This document shows, in pieces, positions 36,575-64,000 of a stretch of 64,000 bases of DNA. The notes beneath the pieces were generated by a model. The model was not told the DNA's origin, made no database searches, and saw nothing but the letters and a program-made list of their open reading frames with translations. Location of the stretch: NCBI RefSeq assembly GCF_014805685.1, contig NC_060896.1, positions 4,879,889-4,943,888 of the forward strand, read 5' to 3'. Both the position numbers and the translations under genes were made by a program. Every line of letters starts with the position of its first letter. The first letter of the stretch is position 1. Source of the stretch: Silurus meridionalis. Taxonomy: Eukaryota > Chordata > Actinopteri > Siluriformes > Siluridae.

Positions 36575-36826
36575 TTGATCTATCAAAAGTGCTCCAAGGA
36601 AGGAACAGTGGTGAACCGGCGACAGGGTCGTGGGCAGTCGAGGCTCATTGATGCACATGAGGAGCGAAGGCTGGTCGTGTGGTTCGATCCAACAGACGAG
36701 CTCCTGTAGCTCAAACTACTGAAGAAGTTTATGCTGGTAATGCTTGATGGGTCACGACTGTTTTGGCAGCAAAAGGTGACCAACACAATAATAGACAGGT
36801 GGTCATAATGTTATGCCTGATCAATG
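36575..36826 (+). mobile_element. Tc1-like relic, family B, 3' half deleted
   Basis: caaaagtgctccaaggaagg, gaaccggcgacagggtcgtg and the closing cataatgttatgcctgatca match family B. Confidence 0.7.
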
Positions 36827-36844
36827 TGGAATGCCCTTCCAGAA

Positions 36845-37060
36845 TAACGATGTCCCTGTGAAAAAGTTGGAGTAGAAGAACCAGTGTCCTGCACAATGCC
36901 TGGATTTCAAACCCACTCTAATGCTCCTGTAGCTGAATCTAAATGGAAAACCTTCTCAGACTTGAATTTATTCATATAGTAAAGTTAATTAATTCAAAAT
37001 GAGATATTTTACACACACACACAATGCAAGTGTCCACAAACCTTTGGCCATATAATACAT
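36845..37060 (+). mobile_element. Degraded Tc1-like family A fragment
   Basis: Only scattered matches, such as ccctgtg, and a closing gtgtccacaaacctttggcc then atataatac, remain. Confidence 0.35.
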
Positions 37061-37979
37061 TTTTGAATAAAATACCTTAATGATATCAGACTAACAACCC
37101 TTTATATTTTCAGTTTGCCAATCATCATAAAGTGGTCCAGATGAGATCCACATATCCCACACTATCATGGGGAACGATTCAGTGAAACATTAGCTGATCT
37201 TCTGCCATTCCAAAGAGGACCAGGATATATTTTCAGAGTGTGAATCCTGTCAGAAATGTGTTTCCCTTTATTTAAGGCCTCAGTCAGCAGTTAGCTGTGA
37301 TCTACAAATCCTCAAACTCAAGCACTTTCAGGTAAAAAGTCAAATGATTGACAGGCGAGTAGAGCCTTGTTCTGATTGGCTGCACGTTGATGATCCACAT
37401 CTTGTAATTTCTCCTGATTATAGATCGGAGTTTCTCTTCAGGAAACCTTAACCGAATATTACAGAATAAAAAACACCACATTTTCCCAGCTGTAGGTTTT
37501 AAGCTCTGTGAGTGCATTAGGATCTTGAGAAGCGAACGCATTGTTACTCATCCAAACCTGTGAAAAGAGTGAGGAATTCAGCTACCACACACTACCTTGA
37601 AAGAAAGAAATTTAATACACCGTATTTAATAACCACAACAATAATGTAATGTATTCACGATTAATGAGCTACTAGCACTCGGGTTGCGTTCACTATGGTC
37701 CATGGTGCGCTATGCTAGCTCTGCATGGGGTTTCCTGTTCCCTGGAATTGCCAGCAGGCACGGCTCAAAGCTGAGCCCTGTGTCCGTCTAAGTGCAGATG
37801 TATGTACTGAAGTACTCGAGCTGATACGCTCGACTGTTTCGGTGGGTCTGAATGGACTAGGATCATGAAAAAGTTCGAGATGAATATCAACTACTCCAAC
37901 ATTGCTTTTCTGAACACACGCTGGCGTATGCTGCAGATGAATGTTCAGCGATATGTTGTGAGAGTCGTATTACACACAA

Positions 37980-38170
37980 CGAGGCTCTGTGTTACCTGGG
38001 CCTGCTGCAGGAAATGAGCTTTAGTAATACTCGTGTTTGCTTGCAGCTCTGTTTAAACAAAACGGCCTTCTCTTGGCTCGGGATTCATTACAGTGCGCGG
38101 TGTGTTAACCGCGCCGCCTCGGGCTACGGGAGTGTTTCAGAGAAGCAGCGACTCGCTTTTCACGTGAGCA
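37980..38170. promoter_or_regulatory. Candidate conserved block just past kctd15, with AP-2-type site
   Basis: Unique, CpG-containing sequence 570 bp or more past the kctd15 stop. GCCTCGGGC at 38116-38124 fits the AP-2 consensus GCCNNNGGC. It could be 3' UTR or a downstream element. A single short site is weak evidence. Confidence 0.25.
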
Positions 38171-38739
38171 CGACTCGCGTTCATCCTTCATATAATAAAA
38201 GAGACATTAAAAAAAAGGACATAAAAACTGTAGCATTGGGGACTGTATACATCATGGTGGCAGACAAATAATAAAGTGTTCTTTTTTTTAGATTTTATAA
38301 ACAACAATAACATGAGACAATAGTTTTGTTTTTGGACGGTCTTCTGAGAACAGAGTCTGTTTACTGCACCGTAGCGTTCTCTGTGGTGTTACTGTGGCAC
38401 TTTGCCGGCGTTTAGAGAAGGCGGTAGAGAAAACAGGGCATCCCTGAATACACCTCGCTCGCTTCACTGACGGAAGGAGGGAGCTTGTGAGAGAAACCGG
38501 ATTTTTATTGGCCGGATGGAGTGCCATTATTCAGAGTGAGGATCTGCCTGTGCTGTGTTTTCCGGTTCTTTGGGGTTGTTCTTGTGTGTTTTGTGTTACA
38601 TTCCGTTTCGGGTACCAGGCGGACATCTGTAAATGTGTATATATGTTTATGTTTATGTGTGTGTGTGTGTGTGTGTGTATGTGTAAGTCTTAGGGTCTCA
38701 GGGCAGATCAGTCTGTGTCAGTGATCTGAGCGAGCGTCT

Positions 38740-63719
<24,980 letters not shown>

Positions 63720-63731
63720 GCTCCGTCCTTC

Positions 63732-64000
63732 CTGGAAACAGACAAACGGGAAAGCCATGGAGAGAGAGCGCGTTCTCAGAGTCTCCGCGCCGGCACGTCA
63801 GGGTCTCGCAGCTTTTTTTGCGTCTTCCTCGCCCTTTATCAGCTCGCTTCCTCATCTGCCCCGCCGCGTATTTAGCTTACAAATTATTGCCAAGGCTCTA
63901 ATTAAGTGTGTTTGTGTCGTCTTTTCGCCGGCGCAGCCCGAGGACACAATGGAAACATGTTTATTAGCGATGCGGAGGCACGGACGCTAAGGTGTTTGCC
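63732..64000 (-). promoter_or_regulatory. kctd15: Upstream flank of kctd15 first visible exon
   Basis: The sequence is intronic or promoter DNA, CpG-rich, with gctctaattaagtgtgtttg and caaattattgcc. No KCTD15 N-terminal exon (Met-Pro-His-Arg-Lys type) was found here, so it lies further right if present. The block may be regulatory. Confidence 0.4.

Overview
The window is vertebrate nuclear DNA, almost certainly from a teleost fish. It has intron-split vertebrate genes with canonical GT/AG borders, very dense (CA)n, (TA)n and (GA)n microsatellites, many Tc1/mariner relics with fish-type ends, and tRNA-derived SINEs with fish-type tails. The repeat families recall otophysan fishes such as catfishes, but that is recollection and not demonstrated here. 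Protein-coding sequence is under 1 kb of the 64 kb.

Only two genes can be supported. (1) On the + strand, 27305-27469 is the terminal coding exon of a TAF4/TAF4B-type TFIID subunit. Its stop is followed 36 bp later by an AATAAA. No earlier exon of this gene was found, so 1-27304 is probably its last intron, or upstream intron plus intergenic DNA. (2) On the - strand, four exons at 63556-63731, 55911-56055, 48996-49301 and 38740-38898 encode a complete 257-residue KCTD15-type BTB protein (kctd15) when counted from the internal Met. A further 5' exon probably lies beyond the right edge. The two genes converge tail to tail across about 11 kb.

Layout. 1-27304: repeat-rich DNA with Tc1 relics, SINEs and a LINE tail, several blocks that look like conserved non-coding DNA (about 4.6, 7.1-7.5, 11.1-11.5, 14.0-14.3, 17.9-18.1, 18.6-18.8, 19.0-20.1 and 23.3-23.5 kb), and a 2.7 kb simple-sequence block at 23.56-26.25 kb containing a tandemly duplicated segment of about 0.84 kb and a minisatellite of about 55 bp. 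27305-27510: taf4-type exon and poly(A) signal. 27511-38739: intergenic DNA with a TTAA-flanked piggyBac-like element, Tc1 relics, a 20-bp minisatellite and microsatellite clusters. 38740-63731: kctd15 and its three introns of 10.1, 6.6 and 7.5 kb, carrying an hAT-like element with an 8-bp target duplication, an inverted pair of TIR-like repeats, nested SINE insertions with an 18-bp target duplication, and further possible regulatory blocks. 63732-64000: G+C-rich sequence upstream of the first visible kctd15 exon.

The two genes are not known to act in one pathway. TAF4 is a core subunit of TFIID. KCTD15 is a BTB-domain repressor known for inhibiting AP-2 and restricting neural-crest formation. 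Their neighbourhood is the most interesting gene-level feature: as I recall, human TAF4B and the KCTD15 paralogue KCTD1 are arranged the same way. No new protein system is evident; the notable material is genome structure, mobile-element relationships and candidate regulatory DNA.
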